From G965276765 sp965276825 (lineage in GTDB: Bacteria > Actinomycetota > Acidimicrobiia > Acidimicrobiales > Palsa-688): 64,000 nt of DNA. Of the stretch, positions 45,643 through 54,607 are shown one piece after another. Where the stretch lies: contig OZ255630.1 in assembly GCA_965276825.1 (NCBI GenBank), positions 1,054,001-1,118,000 of the forward strand, read 5' to 3'. A program made the translations under genes and the position numbers. How positions within the stretch are numbered: position 1 is the stretch's first letter; each line of letters starts with the position of its first letter. The notes under the pieces were generated by a model, which saw nothing but the letters and a program-made list of their open reading frames with translations, searched no databases and was not told where the DNA came from.

Positions 45643-47270
45643 CGCCCCCGCAGCGGGCAGGGGAGGGCGGCACCGCGGTCGGCCGCGGAGCGCGCCGCGG
45701 CCTCGAGGATGGCCACCACGTCGCGGGACTGCTCGGCGCTCGGGGTCATGGGCTCGCCCAGGAGCAGGCGGTCGGCCAGCTCGCGGTGGTAGCGGCCCGG
45801 GACCACGCTGGGCTGGGCCAACTCGGTCCTCGAACCCTCGGCGTCGTGCAACCACACCGTCGCCGGCGAGTCGGCCGGCGCCAGCTCGTCGTCGACGAGC
45901 GTGCCGATGCTGCTGCGGGCGACGACCCGCTCCCGGCGCCACTCGCCGACCGCGGCGCCGTCGGTGCCGAGCACGTACCACTTGGGCTTCAGCGCCGCGG
46001 CCAGGTCCGAGTGGACGAAGTCGACCTCGGTGCCGTCGACGAAGCGCAGCTGGACCCGCACCTGGTCGGCGTTGGTCACGTCGTGCCAGCGCAGCTTGTG
46101 CTCCGAGCCGCGCACCGATTCGAGCGGCCCGTCGACCACGGCCAGGATCTGGTCGAGGTAGTGCGAACCCCAGTCGAAGCCGGTCCCGCCGGAGACGGCC
46201 GCGTCGGAGTGCCAGTAGTTGCAAGGGTGGCCGTGACCGCCGACGAACGCCTCGAGGTGGAAGACCCGGCCGAGCCGGCCGGCCCGGACGACCCGCTGGA
46301 GGGCGAGGAAGTCGGGATCGAAGCGGCGGTTCTGGTAGACGCTGAGCAACAGCCCGGCGCGGGCCGCGGCGTCGAGCATCCCGTCCGCGTCGGCGGCGGT
46401 GAGGGCCAGCGGCTTCTCCACCACGGTGTGCCTGCCGGCTTCGAGCGACGCCATCGCCCAGCGGGCGTGGCTGTCGGGCGGGCTGGACACCACGACCAGG
46501 TCGACCCCCTGGTCGCCGAGCAGCTCATCGGCCTTGGCGTAGGTGCGCACCCCCGGCACCGCCGCGGCGACCGCGGCCAGGCGCTGGTCGGAGCGGTCGC
46601 ACACCGCGGTGACGTCCATGCCGGCGCGGGCGAAGCCGGCGAGGTGCTCGGCGCCGATGGCCCCGAAGCCGAGCAGGCCGACGCTCGGCGCGGCCGTCGA
46701 GACCACCGCGTCGGATGCGGCGCGCGCCAGGATCCGGTGGAGCAGCCGCAGCGCGCCGGGATCCGCCGAGCCGGTCAGCTCGCCGGCGCCGAAGCCGACG
46801 GCGGCCACGTTGGTCGAGGGCCGCCACGTGGCCACGGCCACATCGTCGAGGCCGACCGGAGCGGTGAGGAGGACCTCGGCGTCGGCCGCGTGGGCGTCGA
46901 GCGCCACCAGCGCAGCGAGCGGCTCGTCGAGGTCGTCGAGCCGGGCGAAGAGACCGCCGGCCGCCGGTCCCGGCCGGAGCCGGACCCGGTGCGGGCGAAG
47001 GGGCGGACGCGCCCCGACACCTGCGGCCAACAGCAGAGGGGCACCGGGGTCGAGGGACCCGAGCGCGCCAGCGTCGACCACGACCGCCGTCCGGCCAGCG
47101 GCAGCATCCGCGACCAGCGCCTGCTGGTCGATCCCGACCGTCGAGCCCGGACCGGCGAGCAGCACGACCGCACGCCGGAAGCCATCGGGGAGTGGCGCGC
47201 AGCGCGCCGCGTAGGCCGCCACCGCAGCGGCGGTCGGGTCGCTCCCGGCGATGATCCGAAGGTTGAGCAC
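45639..47270 (-). CDS. Gfo/Idh/MocA oxidoreductase with a ThuA-like N-terminal domain
   Basis: The predicted protein has 543 residues from GTG at 47270. Residues from about 205 form a complete Gfo/Idh/MocA enzyme: VGLLGFGAIGAEHLAGFARA, VDLVVVSSPPDSHARWAMAS, VVEKPLAL, and GGTGFDWGSHYLDQILAVVD. The first about 200 residues are an extra domain. Its LLTAPVGLDDVAVATWRPST and AAVGFGAGELTGSADPGALRLLHRI resemble the C-terminal half of ThuA-like class I glutamine-amidotransferase folds, without an obvious catalytic Cys triad. Such domains occur beside Gfo/Idh genes in sugar-use loci, so a fusion is plausible but unproven. TAGAGT five bases upstream suggests a leaderless mRNA. Confidence 0.82.
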   Translation of the reverse strand: MLNLRIIAGSDPTAAAVAAYAARCAPLPDGFRRAVVLLAGPGSTVGIDQQALVADAAAGRTAVVVDAGALGSLDPGAPLLLAAGVGARPPLRPHRVRLRPGPAAGGLFARLDDLDEPLAALVALDAHAADAEVLLTAPVGLDDVAVATWRPSTNVAAVGFGAGELTGSADPGALRLLHRILARAASDAVVSTAAPSVGLLGFGAIGAEHLAGFARAGMDVTAVCDRSDQRLAAVAAAVPGVRTYAKADELLGDQGVDLVVVSSPPDSHARWAMASLEAGRHTVVEKPLALTAADADGMLDAAARAGLLLSVYQNRRFDPDFLALQRVVRAGRLGRVFHLEAFVGGHGHPCNYWHSDAAVSGGTGFDWGSHYLDQILAVVDGPLESVRGSEHKLRWHDVTNADQVRVQLRFVDGTEVDFVHSDLAAALKPKWYVLGTDGAAVGEWRRERVVARSSIGTLVDDELAPADSPATVWLHDAEGSRTELAQPSVVPGRYHRELADRLLLGEPMTPSAEQSRDVVAILEAAARSAADRGAALPCPLRGR

Positions 47271-47331
47271 GCCCGACTCTAAGTCGGTGACCCGGCAATG
47301 CCAGATGGGTCGGAGCGGCGCCGCGCGACCG

Positions 47332-48024
47332 TCAGCGTGGGGGCGGCGCGAGCCTGGCGACCAGCGCGAGGAGGTCGGGCATCGAGGCGAAGGTGGCCGT
47401 CGCCGCGGACAGCCGCTCGGCCGGGGTCACGGCGGTGAAGCCCACGACGGTCATGCCCGCGGCGATGGCCGCCTCCACGCCGAGCGGGCTGTCCTCGACC
47501 ACCAGGCAGCGCGCCGGATCGGCGCCGAGCCGCTGCGCCGCGTGGAGAAACAGATCGGGCGCCGGCTTGCCGGTGGCCACATCCTCCGCGGAGAAGACCG
47601 CATCCCCGAAGCGGTCGAGCAGCCCGGAGCGATCGAGCGACGCGCGGATGCGGGTGTGGGTGCCGGACGACGCGACACAGAACGGGACCCCGAAGGCGGC
47701 GAGGGCGTCGAGCACCGCCACCACGCCGGGCACGGCGGTCAGGTCCTCGTCGAAGCGGGCGAGCACCGCCTCCTCGTAGCGGGACTCGAAGTCGGCGGGC
47801 AGCACGAGCCCGTCGCGCTCCACCTCGACCCGGACGCGTGCGACCGTGCCGCCCAGGTAGCGGGCCACGGCATCGTCGAAGCTGGTGGGGACCCCGCTGT
47901 CGGTGAGCTGCGCGGCGAGGATGGCGTTGGCCGGTCCCTCGCTGTCGACGAGGACGCCGTCGTTGTCGAAGACGACGAGATCCCATCGCCTGACGGCCTC
48001 GACGCTCGGAAACCCCGCTGACAC
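47332..48024 (-). CDS. HAD-IA hydrolase, beta-phosphoglucomutase-like
   Basis: The predicted protein has 230 residues from GTG at 48024. DLVVFDNDGVLVDSEGPANAI is motif I with the helical cap after it, FCVASSGTHTRI motif II, GKPAPDLFLHAAQRLG motif III and CLVVEDSPLGVEAAIAAGM motif IV. It resembles sugar-phosphate phosphatases or phosphomutases. The GTG at 48024 is preferred over ATG 48048, because TACCTT lies six bases upstream on this strand and overlaps the -10 of the divergent gene. Confidence 0.88.
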   Translation of the reverse strand: MSAGFPSVEAVRRWDLVVFDNDGVLVDSEGPANAILAAQLTDSGVPTSFDDAVARYLGGTVARVRVEVERDGLVLPADFESRYEEAVLARFDEDLTAVPGVVAVLDALAAFGVPFCVASSGTHTRIRASLDRSGLLDRFGDAVFSAEDVATGKPAPDLFLHAAQRLGADPARCLVVEDSPLGVEAAIAAGMTVVGFTAVTPAERLSAATATFASMPDLLALVARLAPPPR

Positions 48025-48049
48025 GCACGCAAGGTAGCGTGATGGCATG
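48022..48049. promoter_or_regulatory. Overlapping divergent leaderless promoters
   Basis: AAGGTAGCGT (48031-48040) contains TAGCGT for the + strand (48035-48040, six bases before ATG 48047) and TACCTT for the minus strand (48036-48031, six bases before GTG 48024). The two -10 hexamers overlap by two bases, so transcription in the two directions is probably mutually exclusive. Confidence 0.6.
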
Positions 48050-48802
48050 AGCCGCGAGGAGAGCTTGAAGCGCTACCAGGACGCCGGGGCCGAGTTCCTC
48101 GAGACCGCCCGCCGGCGCGCGGAAGACTTCCTGAGCGAGGTGGCCGCACTCGGCGAGTCGACCGGCCGCCACGCCGGCGCCCGGGTCGAGGAGCTCACCG
48201 ACGCCATCAGGGACGCCATCACCCACGAGGTCACCTCGCAGCTGGCCACCCTTGGGCTGGCCCCGAGGACCACGCCGCGCCGGACGACCACTGGGGCGGC
48301 GTCGGCTGCCGGGGGGCCATCGACCACTGCGAGCCGGACGACCGCGGCGAACCGGACGACCACGGAGGCGGCCAGGGCTCCGGCGGCGGCCAGGGCTCCG
48401 GCGGCCACCCGGGCCCGCGCCACCAGGACGACGGCGCCCGGCTCCGGCGCGACGGGGACCACGGCGGCACGAACCACTGCGGCCAGACCGGTGAGGAAGA
48501 CGGCGGTGAGCAGGACGGCGGTGAGCAAGGCGGCGGCCCGGAAGACGGCGGTGAGCAGGACGGCGGTGAGCAAGGCGGCGGCCCGGAAGACGGCGGCGAG
48601 CAAGGCGGCCGGGCGGACCACCGCGACGAGGGCCCCGGCCGCCAAGCGGACCGCCTCCACCGGGTCCGCGGGCCGAAGGGCCACGCCCACGAGGGCCACA
48701 GCCACGCGGGCCGGGTCGACCAGGACAACCGGATCCGCAAAGGCGACCGGCTCGGCCAAGGCGACCGGGCGGCGCAGCGCCAAGAAGCCCTCGGGGACCT
48801 GA
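48047..48802 (+). CDS. Coiled-coil protein with a histone H1-like Ala/Thr/Lys/Arg tail
   Basis: The predicted protein has 251 residues. The first about 70 form an amphipathic helix (REESLKRYQDAGAEFLETAR, then FLSEVAALGESTGRHAGARV) resembling phasin-like or small coiled-coil proteins. The remaining 180 residues are a basic low-complexity tail with AAARKTAVSRTAVSK-type repeats like those of HupB or histone H1. Nucleoid or granule association is plausible. It lies directly before tlyA, where actinobacteria often have a small uncharacterised gene; the CTG of tlyA overlaps its stop. Confidence 0.7.
   Translation: MSREESLKRYQDAGAEFLETARRRAEDFLSEVAALGESTGRHAGARVEELTDAIRDAITHEVTSQLATLGLAPRTTPRRTTTGAASAAGGPSTTASRTTAANRTTTEAARAPAAARAPAATRARATRTTAPGSGATGTTAARTTAARPVRKTAVSRTAVSKAAARKTAVSRTAVSKAAARKTAASKAAGRTTATRAPAAKRTASTGSAGRRATPTRATATRAGSTRTTGSAKATGSAKATGRRSAKKPSGT
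48494..48610 (+). repeat. 45-bp coding tandem repeat in the basic tail
   Basis: Two full 45-base copies and one partial copy encode RKTAVSRTAVSKAAA, RKTAVSRTAVSKAAA and RKTAASKAAG. The copies are nearly identical at DNA level, suggesting recent slippage or unequal exchange. Confidence 0.85.
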
Positions 48803-49617
48803 GCCCGCGCCGCCGCCTCGACGCGGAGCTGGTCCGGCGGGGCCTGACCGGGAGCCGCCAGCAGGCGGTCGAGGCCATCGCCGCCGGCCGGGTGCTCGTC
48901 GCCGGCTCGGTGGCGGACCGGGCGGCGCGCCTGGTCGACCCGGCCGAGGCGGTGCTCGTCACCGGCCCGGGGCCGAGATTCGTCGGGCGGGGCGGCGAGA
49001 AGCTCGACGCCGCCATCGAGGCGTGGGCCATCCCGGTCCGCGGGCGCAGGGCGCTCGACGCCGGTGCATCGACGGGAGGCTTCACCGACTGCCTCCTGCA
49101 ACGAGGCGCAGCGCAGGTGGTCGCGGTCGACGTCGGGCGGGGTCAGCTCGATGCGCGGCTGCGAGCCGACGGGCGCGTCGAGTCCCACGAGCGGACCAAC
49201 ATCCGCCACGTCCCGCTCGACCAGCTCGGCGGGAGGCCGTTCCCCCTCGTGGTGGCGGACCTGTCCTTCATCTCCCTGCGCACCGTGGCCGCTGCGCTGG
49301 TCGGACTGGCCGCCGCCCACGCCGACCTGGTGACACTGGTCAAGCCGCAGTTCGAGCTCGGCCGGGCCGCGGCCAGCAGGGGCAGGGGCGTCATCCGTGA
49401 CCCGGAGGGCTGGCGGCGGGCGGTCACCGACGTGGCGTCGGCGTTCATGTCACACGGAGCGGCCATGATGGGGACCATGGTCTCGCCGCTCCAGGGCGCC
49501 GACGGCAACGTCGAGTTCCTCACCCATCTCCGCGTCGCCCGGTCCACCGGCCCCGAGGTGGGCGCGCTGGTGGACGCCGCGGTCGACGCCGGGCGCGTGC
49601 TCGCCGGGAGGCGCTGA
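48799..49617 (+). CDS. tlyA: TlyA-family rRNA 2'-O-methyltransferase/hemolysin, probable CTG start
   Basis: The first ordinary start (GTG 48892) would cut off half of the S4 RNA-binding domain. The open frame reads SPRRRLDAELVRRGLTGSRQ upstream, exactly the TlyA N terminus, back to CTG at 48799, which overlaps the previous TGA as CTGA. No ATG, GTG or TTG lies between there and at least 48601 in frame. The 272-residue protein then has the S4 domain (about 4-60) and an FtsJ-like SAM domain with ALDAGASTGGFTDCLLQRGA, VVADLSFISL and LVKPQFELG. In mycobacteria TlyA methylates 16S C1409 and 23S C1920 and sets capreomycin sensitivity. Confidence 0.92.
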   Translation: MSPRRRLDAELVRRGLTGSRQQAVEAIAAGRVLVAGSVADRAARLVDPAEAVLVTGPGPRFVGRGGEKLDAAIEAWAIPVRGRRALDAGASTGGFTDCLLQRGAAQVVAVDVGRGQLDARLRADGRVESHERTNIRHVPLDQLGGRPFPLVVADLSFISLRTVAAALVGLAAAHADLVTLVKPQFELGRAAASRGRGVIRDPEGWRRAVTDVASAFMSHGAAMMGTMVSPLQGADGNVEFLTHLRVARSTGPEVGALVDAAVDAGRVLAGRR

Positions 49618-49619
49618 GG

Positions 49620-50483
49620 GTGGCATCGGTCGGGTTCGTGGTCCACGAGCGTCGTCCCGAGGCCCGCGCCCTGGCCGTGTCGACCATCGCCTGGCTGGAC
49701 GCCCAGGGCCACCACGGCCGCCTCCTGACCGCCGATCCGGTCGCCGATGCCGTCGTCGGTGGGGGCGCCCCCGACCCGTCGCAGACCGCATCCGACGTCG
49801 ACCTGGCCGTCAGCCTCGGCGGGGACGGGACCATGCTGCGCACGGTCAACCTGGTCAGCGGGGCCGGGATCCCCGTCCTCGGCGTCAACTTCGGGACCCT
49901 CGGCTACCTGACCGTCGTGGAGCCCGAAGGGATCAGGCCGGCGCTGCAGCGGTTTCTCGCCGGGGAGCACCTCCTCGAGTCCCGGATGACCCTCGACGTG
50001 ACCGTGGCCGACGACGACGGCGCAGCACCGCTCCTCGAGCGCAGCGTCCTCAACGACGTGGTCCTGGCCCGGCCGGGCGGCGGTCACACCGTGCGGTTGC
50101 TGCTCTCGCTCAACGGGGCGCCGTTTCTGTCCTATGCGGCGGACTCGGTGATCGTCGCCACCCCGACCGGCTCGACCGCCTACAACCTCTCGGCGCGCGG
50201 TCCCATCGTCTCGCCCCGCGCCAGGGTGCAGATCCTCACGCCGGTGGCGCCCCACTCCCTCTTCGATCGCTCCGTGGTGCTCGACGCCGGCGAGGAGGTG
50301 GGCGTGACCCCCGCGGCCGACACCGTCGCCGACCTGGTCATCGACGGGATGCCGTCCGGCTCGGTCAAGCCGGGCCAGCAGGTCACCTGCAGGGAGGGCG
50401 CCCACGACGCGGTGTTCGTCACGTTCGAGGAGCGCCCCTTCGAGGGCGTCCTCAAGCGGAAGTTCAACCTGGCGGTGGACTGA
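49620..50483 (+). CDS. nadK: NAD kinase
   Basis: The predicted protein has 287 residues from GTG at 49620, two bases after tlyA. SLGGDGTMLRTVNLV is the GGDGT phosphate motif, NFGTLGYLTVVEP the NE/D-like region, and IVATPTGSTAYNLSARGPIV the NAD-binding conserved segment. It phosphorylates NAD to NADP in the cytoplasm. The tlyA-nadK-recN order is conserved in actinobacteria. Confidence 0.97.
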   Translation: MASVGFVVHERRPEARALAVSTIAWLDAQGHHGRLLTADPVADAVVGGGAPDPSQTASDVDLAVSLGGDGTMLRTVNLVSGAGIPVLGVNFGTLGYLTVVEPEGIRPALQRFLAGEHLLESRMTLDVTVADDDGAAPLLERSVLNDVVLARPGGGHTVRLLLSLNGAPFLSYAADSVIVATPTGSTAYNLSARGPIVSPRARVQILTPVAPHSLFDRSVVLDAGEEVGVTPAADTVADLVIDGMPSGSVKPGQQVTCREGAHDAVFVTFEERPFEGVLKRKFNLAVD

Positions 50484-50596
50484 CGTGGGCGCGCAGTGGA
50501 CACGGCCGCCGCTGGAGGTGCGCCAGCTCCCTCAGCTCCGCCAGCTCCCCCAGCGGGACGGGTGCGGGGCGCAGCTCCGCCGGGAACGCTGAGCCG

Positions 50597-52234
50597 GTGC
50601 TCTCCGAGCTGCGGGTGCGCCAACTCGGCGTGATCGAGGACGAGTCGCTGGTCCTCGGCGCCGGCATGACCGTGCTGACCGGCGAGACCGGCGCCGGCAA
50701 GACCCTCGTCGTCGGCGCCATCGATCTCCTCGTCGGTGGCCGGGTCGACCCCGTGCTCGTGCGCGCCGGCGCCGACGAGGCCATCGTCGAGGGCCGCTTC
50801 GTCGGTACCGGAGGCGACGACGCGCCCGACACCGTCCTCGCCCGGGTCGTCCCCGCCAGCGGGAGGGCCAGGGCCTACCTCGACGGGCGGATGGCCAGCT
50901 CGGCCGCCCTCGCCGATGCCGCCACCGGCCTGCTCGACATCCACGGCCAGCACGCCCACCAGTCGCTGCTGGTCCCCGCCGCCCAGCGCCAGGCCCTCGA
51001 CCTGGCCGGACGGGTCGACCTGGCGCCCCTCAGGGCGGCCCGGGCCGAGGAGCGGCGCCTCCGCGACGAGCTCGCCGCCATCGGTGGCGACGATCGGGCC
51101 AGGGCCAGGGAGGCCGATCTGCTGCGCTTCCAACTCGCGGAGCTGGTCGCCGCGGAGGTCGACGACCCCGCCGAGGACGAGCAGCTGACGGCGGAGGAGG
51201 AGCGCCTGGCGGACGCCGGCGCCCACCGCGCCGCCGCTTTCGTCGTCCACGACACGCTGGCCGGCGAGGGCGGGGTGGCCGACCGCATCGGCGACGCGGT
51301 CGCCGGCCTGTCCGGCCGGAGTCCGCTGCACTCCATCGACACGCGCCTGCGATCTGTCCTGGCGGAGCTGGCGGACGTGGCCGACGCCGCCCGCCACACC
51401 GGCGAGTCCATCGAGGAGGACCAGGAGCGGCTGGTCGCGGTCGGCGACCGTCGCCACCTCCTGGCCGACCTGCGCCGCAAGTACGGCGACACGCTGGCCG
51501 AGGTGATGACCTACCGCGCCGACGTCGCCGACCGCCTCGACCGGATCGAGCGCCGCCACGAGCGCGCCGCCGCCCTCGACGCCGACGCCGCCGAAGCGGC
51601 CACCCGGCGGTCGGGTGCCGAGCGCTCCGTCCACGACGCCCGCCGTCGGGCCGCCGGCCCCCTGGCCGCGGCGGTCGAGGCCAGGCTGCGCGACCTGGCC
51701 CTGCCCGGCGCCCGCTTCGAGATCCATGTCGGCGACGACGCCCCCGGCGACGACGTCGAATGGCGGTTGGCGGCCAACCCCGGCGAGGCCCTCCTGCCGC
51801 TGCGGCGGGTGGCGTCGGGCGGTGAGCTGGCCAGGACCATGCTGGCCGCCCGGCTGGTCGTCGGCGACGTCGACGGGCCCGACGGGGCCCGCACGCTCGT
51901 CTTCGACGAGGTCGACGCCGGCATCGGGGGCGAGGCCGCGGTCGCCGTCGGCGCCGCCCTGGCCGAGCTCGGTCGGACCCACCAGGTCATCGTCGTCACC
52001 CACCTGGCCCAGGTGGCCGCCTTCGCCGACCACCACCTGGTCGTGACCAAGGCCGTCGAGGGCCAGCGGACCCTGGCCGGGGTGGCCCCCGTCGCCGGCG
52101 ACGACCGGGTGACCGAGCTGGCCAGGATGCTGTCGGGCCGCCCCGACAGCGCGACCGGCCGGCGCCACGCCGAGGAGCTGCTCGCGCCGCGCGGCCGGGT
52201 GGCAACCGCCAGCCGGGCCGGAGCCGCGAGTTAG
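50597..52234 (+). CDS. recN: DNA repair protein RecN
   Basis: The predicted protein has 545 residues and is an SMC-like ATPase acting at double-strand breaks. Walker A is TGETGAGKT (residues 28-36), two coiled-coil arms flank the centre, and the C terminus has the signature VASGGELARTMLA followed by Walker B LVFDEVDAGIGGEAA and VVTHLAQVAAFADHH. AACGCT (50585-50590) lies six bases before the GTG, so it may have its own leaderless promoter. The 113-base gap after nadK contains imperfect CAGCTCC repeats (near 50525-50555). Confidence 0.96.
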   Translation: MLSELRVRQLGVIEDESLVLGAGMTVLTGETGAGKTLVVGAIDLLVGGRVDPVLVRAGADEAIVEGRFVGTGGDDAPDTVLARVVPASGRARAYLDGRMASSAALADAATGLLDIHGQHAHQSLLVPAAQRQALDLAGRVDLAPLRAARAEERRLRDELAAIGGDDRARAREADLLRFQLAELVAAEVDDPAEDEQLTAEEERLADAGAHRAAAFVVHDTLAGEGGVADRIGDAVAGLSGRSPLHSIDTRLRSVLAELADVADAARHTGESIEEDQERLVAVGDRRHLLADLRRKYGDTLAEVMTYRADVADRLDRIERRHERAAALDADAAEAATRRSGAERSVHDARRRAAGPLAAAVEARLRDLALPGARFEIHVGDDAPGDDVEWRLAANPGEALLPLRRVASGGELARTMLAARLVVGDVDGPDGARTLVFDEVDAGIGGEAAVAVGAALAELGRTHQVIVVTHLAQVAAFADHHLVVTKAVEGQRTLAGVAPVAGDDRVTELARMLSGRPDSATGRRHAEELLAPRGRVATASRAGAAS

Positions 52235-52367
52235 GATGCCGTGGCCGTCGCCGCCCCCCGGTCCGTTGCGGGCCGGGACGTCGCACCGGCCACCCGACGG
52301 GTCGCCCTCCGGACACCGGATCGGCCCGGAGGGGTCCGACGACCGACGAGACGGCAAAGGAGCTCTC

Positions 52368-54041
52368 ATGGCGAAGCACATCTTCGTCACCGGTGGCGTG
52401 GCCAGCTCGCTCGGCAAGGGCCTGGCGGCCTCGTCGCTCGGCCGGCTGCTGAAGAGCCGGGGGTTGCGGGTCACCATCCAGAAGCTCGACCCGTACATCA
52501 ACATCGACCCCGGCACGATGAACCCGTTCGAGCACGGCGAGGTCTTCGTGACCGACGACGGGGGCGAGACCGACCTCGACCTCGGCCACTACGAGCGGTT
52601 CATCGACGAGAACCTGCGCCGCGAGTCCAACGCCACCACCGGGTCCATCTACCAGTCGGTCATCGCCAAGGAGCGCCGCGGCGACTTCCTCGGCCGGACC
52701 GTGCAGGTCATCCCCCACATCACCGACGAGATCAAGGAGCGGGTCCGACGGCTGGCGTCGGACTCGGTCGACGTGGTCATCACCGAGATCGGCGGGACGG
52801 TCGGCGACATCGAGATCCTCCCGTTCCTCGAGGCCATCCGCCAGCTGCGCAAGGACGTGGGCCGCGACAACGTGTGCTTCGTCCACGTGACCCTCGTGCC
52901 CTACCTCGGTCCCTCCGGCGAGCAGAAGACCAAGCCCACCCAGCACTCGGTCACCGAGCTGCGCAGCCGGGGCATCGTGCCCGACGTGATCGTCTGCCGC
53001 TCGGACCGGTCGATCTCCGACGGCCTCAAGGGCAAGATCTCCAACCTCTGCGACGTCCCCGTCGAGGCGGTGGTGTCCTGCATCGACGCGCCCAACCTGT
53101 ACGAGATCCCCCTCGCCCTGCACGAGGAGGGCCTCGACGACTACGTGTGCCGGCTGCTCCACCTCGACGCCGAGCTGCCCGACGGCACCCCGCTGCACCC
53201 CCTCGACCTGACCGCGTGGGAGCAGCTGGTGGCCAAGGTCGAGGCGGCCACCCGCCCGGTGCGCATCGGCCTGATCGGCAAGTACGTCAACCTCACCGAC
53301 GCCTACCTCTCGGTCGTCGAGGCCCTCCGCCACGGCGGGTACTTCCACGGCGCCCACGTCGAGCTCGAGTGGATCCAGGCCGAGGAGGTCGTCGGCCTCC
53401 TGGCCGAGGGCCGGCTCCGCCACCTCGACGGGATCGTGCTGCCCGGCGGCTTCGGCGAGCGCGGCATCGAGGGCAAGATCGCCGCCGCCGGCTACGCCAG
53501 GGAGCACGACATCCCCTGCCTCGGCCTGTGCCTCGGCCTCCAGGTGATGGTCGTCGACTACGCCCGCAACGTCGCCGGGCTCGACCAGGCCAACTCCCGC
53601 GAGTTCAACCCGGCGTCGCCCCACCTGGTCATCGACCTGATGGACGAGCAGCGCGAGGTGGTCGACCTCGGCGGCACCATGCGCCTCGGTCTCTACCCGG
53701 CCCGCCTCCAGCCCGGCTCCGTCGTCGCCGCGGCCTACGACTGCGAGCTGGTCTACGAGCGCCACCGCCACCGCTTCGAGGTCAACCCCCGGTACCGGGG
53801 GCGCCTCGAGGAGGCCAAGCTGGTGTGCTCGGGGACCTCGCTCGACGACCGGCTGGTCGAGTTCATCGAGCTGCCCGACCACCCCTTCTGGGTCGGCACC
53901 CAGGCCCACCCCGAGTTCAAGTCGCGCCCCGACCGGCCCCACCCGCTGTTCCGCGAGCTCGTCGGCGCGGCGCTGGCGCGCGCCGAGGGCCGGGCGCCGC
54001 GCCTGCCCGACCTCGACGGCCCGCCCGTGGGCGCCCGTTGA
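52368..54041 (+). CDS. pyrG: CTP synthase
   Basis: The predicted protein has 557 residues. The N-terminal synthetase domain begins AKHIFVTGGVASSLGKGLAA and includes LDPYINIDPGTMNPFEHGEV. The C-terminal glutaminase domain has GGFGERGIEGKIAAA and the nucleophile cysteine in PCLGLCLGLQVMVVDYARNV, with the HPEF triad part at QAHPEFKSRP. It aminates UTP to CTP. AAAGGAG lies six bases before the ATG. The promoter candidate TAGGAT (52233-52238) overlaps the recN stop. Confidence 0.97.
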   Translation: MAKHIFVTGGVASSLGKGLAASSLGRLLKSRGLRVTIQKLDPYINIDPGTMNPFEHGEVFVTDDGGETDLDLGHYERFIDENLRRESNATTGSIYQSVIAKERRGDFLGRTVQVIPHITDEIKERVRRLASDSVDVVITEIGGTVGDIEILPFLEAIRQLRKDVGRDNVCFVHVTLVPYLGPSGEQKTKPTQHSVTELRSRGIVPDVIVCRSDRSISDGLKGKISNLCDVPVEAVVSCIDAPNLYEIPLALHEEGLDDYVCRLLHLDAELPDGTPLHPLDLTAWEQLVAKVEAATRPVRIGLIGKYVNLTDAYLSVVEALRHGGYFHGAHVELEWIQAEEVVGLLAEGRLRHLDGIVLPGGFGERGIEGKIAAAGYAREHDIPCLGLCLGLQVMVVDYARNVAGLDQANSREFNPASPHLVIDLMDEQREVVDLGGTMRLGLYPARLQPGSVVAAAYDCELVYERHRHRFEVNPRYRGRLEEAKLVCSGTSLDDRLVEFIELPDHPFWVGTQAHPEFKSRPDRPHPLFRELVGAALARAEGRAPRLPDLDGPPVGAR

Positions 54042-54607
54042 CCCCAGCCGACGACGCGTCCACCCGGGGCGGCGGCTTCCGCATGGTCGACGAGGAGGTC
54101 ATCCACCGCGGGGGGGTGATCACCACGACGGTCGGGACGTTCGAGGGTCCCGGCGGCGAGCGCTTCCAGCGCGACCTGGTCCACCACCCCGGCGCGGTGG
54201 CCGTCGTCCCCCTCCTCGACGACGGCCGGGTCATCATGGTCCGCCAGTACCGGGCGGCCATCGACGCCTGGATGCTCGAGATCCCCGCCGGCAAGCGCGA
54301 CGTGGCCGACGAGGCGCCCGAGGTGACCGCCGGCCGGGAGCTGGTCGAGGAGGCCGGCAAGTCCTCCGAGCGCATCGAGCTGCTGGCCAGGTTCCACAAC
54401 TCGGCCGGCTTCTCCGACGAGCACACCTGGCTGTACCTGGCCAGGGACCTGACCGACGCGGCCATCGACCGCCAGGGCGTCGAGGAGCAGTCCATGACCC
54501 TCGAGACCGTCCGCCTCGACGACGTCGACGGCCTCATCGGCGCCGGCGAGCTCACCGACGCCAAGTCGATCATCGGCCTCCTCCTCACCCGGGCCCGGCT
54601 GGCCTGA
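54038..54607 (+). CDS. NUDIX hydrolase, ADP-ribose pyrophosphatase type
   Basis: The predicted protein has 189 residues if translation starts at TTG 54038, which overlaps the pyrG stop as TTGA; ATG 54084 would give 174 residues. VVPLLDDGRVIMVRQYRAA leads into the NUDIX box (E-I-P-AGKRDVADEAPEV, then AGRELVEEAGK), matching G-x5-E-x7-RE-x2-EE-x-G. The fold and neighbourhood match the ADP-ribose diphosphatase next to pyrG in mycobacteria. Confidence 0.92.
   Translation: MTPADDASTRGGGFRMVDEEVIHRGGVITTTVGTFEGPGGERFQRDLVHHPGAVAVVPLLDDGRVIMVRQYRAAIDAWMLEIPAGKRDVADEAPEVTAGRELVEEAGKSSERIELLARFHNSAGFSDEHTWLYLARDLTDAAIDRQGVEEQSMTLETVRLDDVDGLIGAGELTDAKSIIGLLLTRARLA

Noticed and set aside
45639..47270. 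Catalytic glutamine amidotransferase activity of the N-terminal domain
   Set aside because: No nucleophile-elbow Cys or His/Glu pair is visible, so only a structural resemblance to ThuA is proposed.
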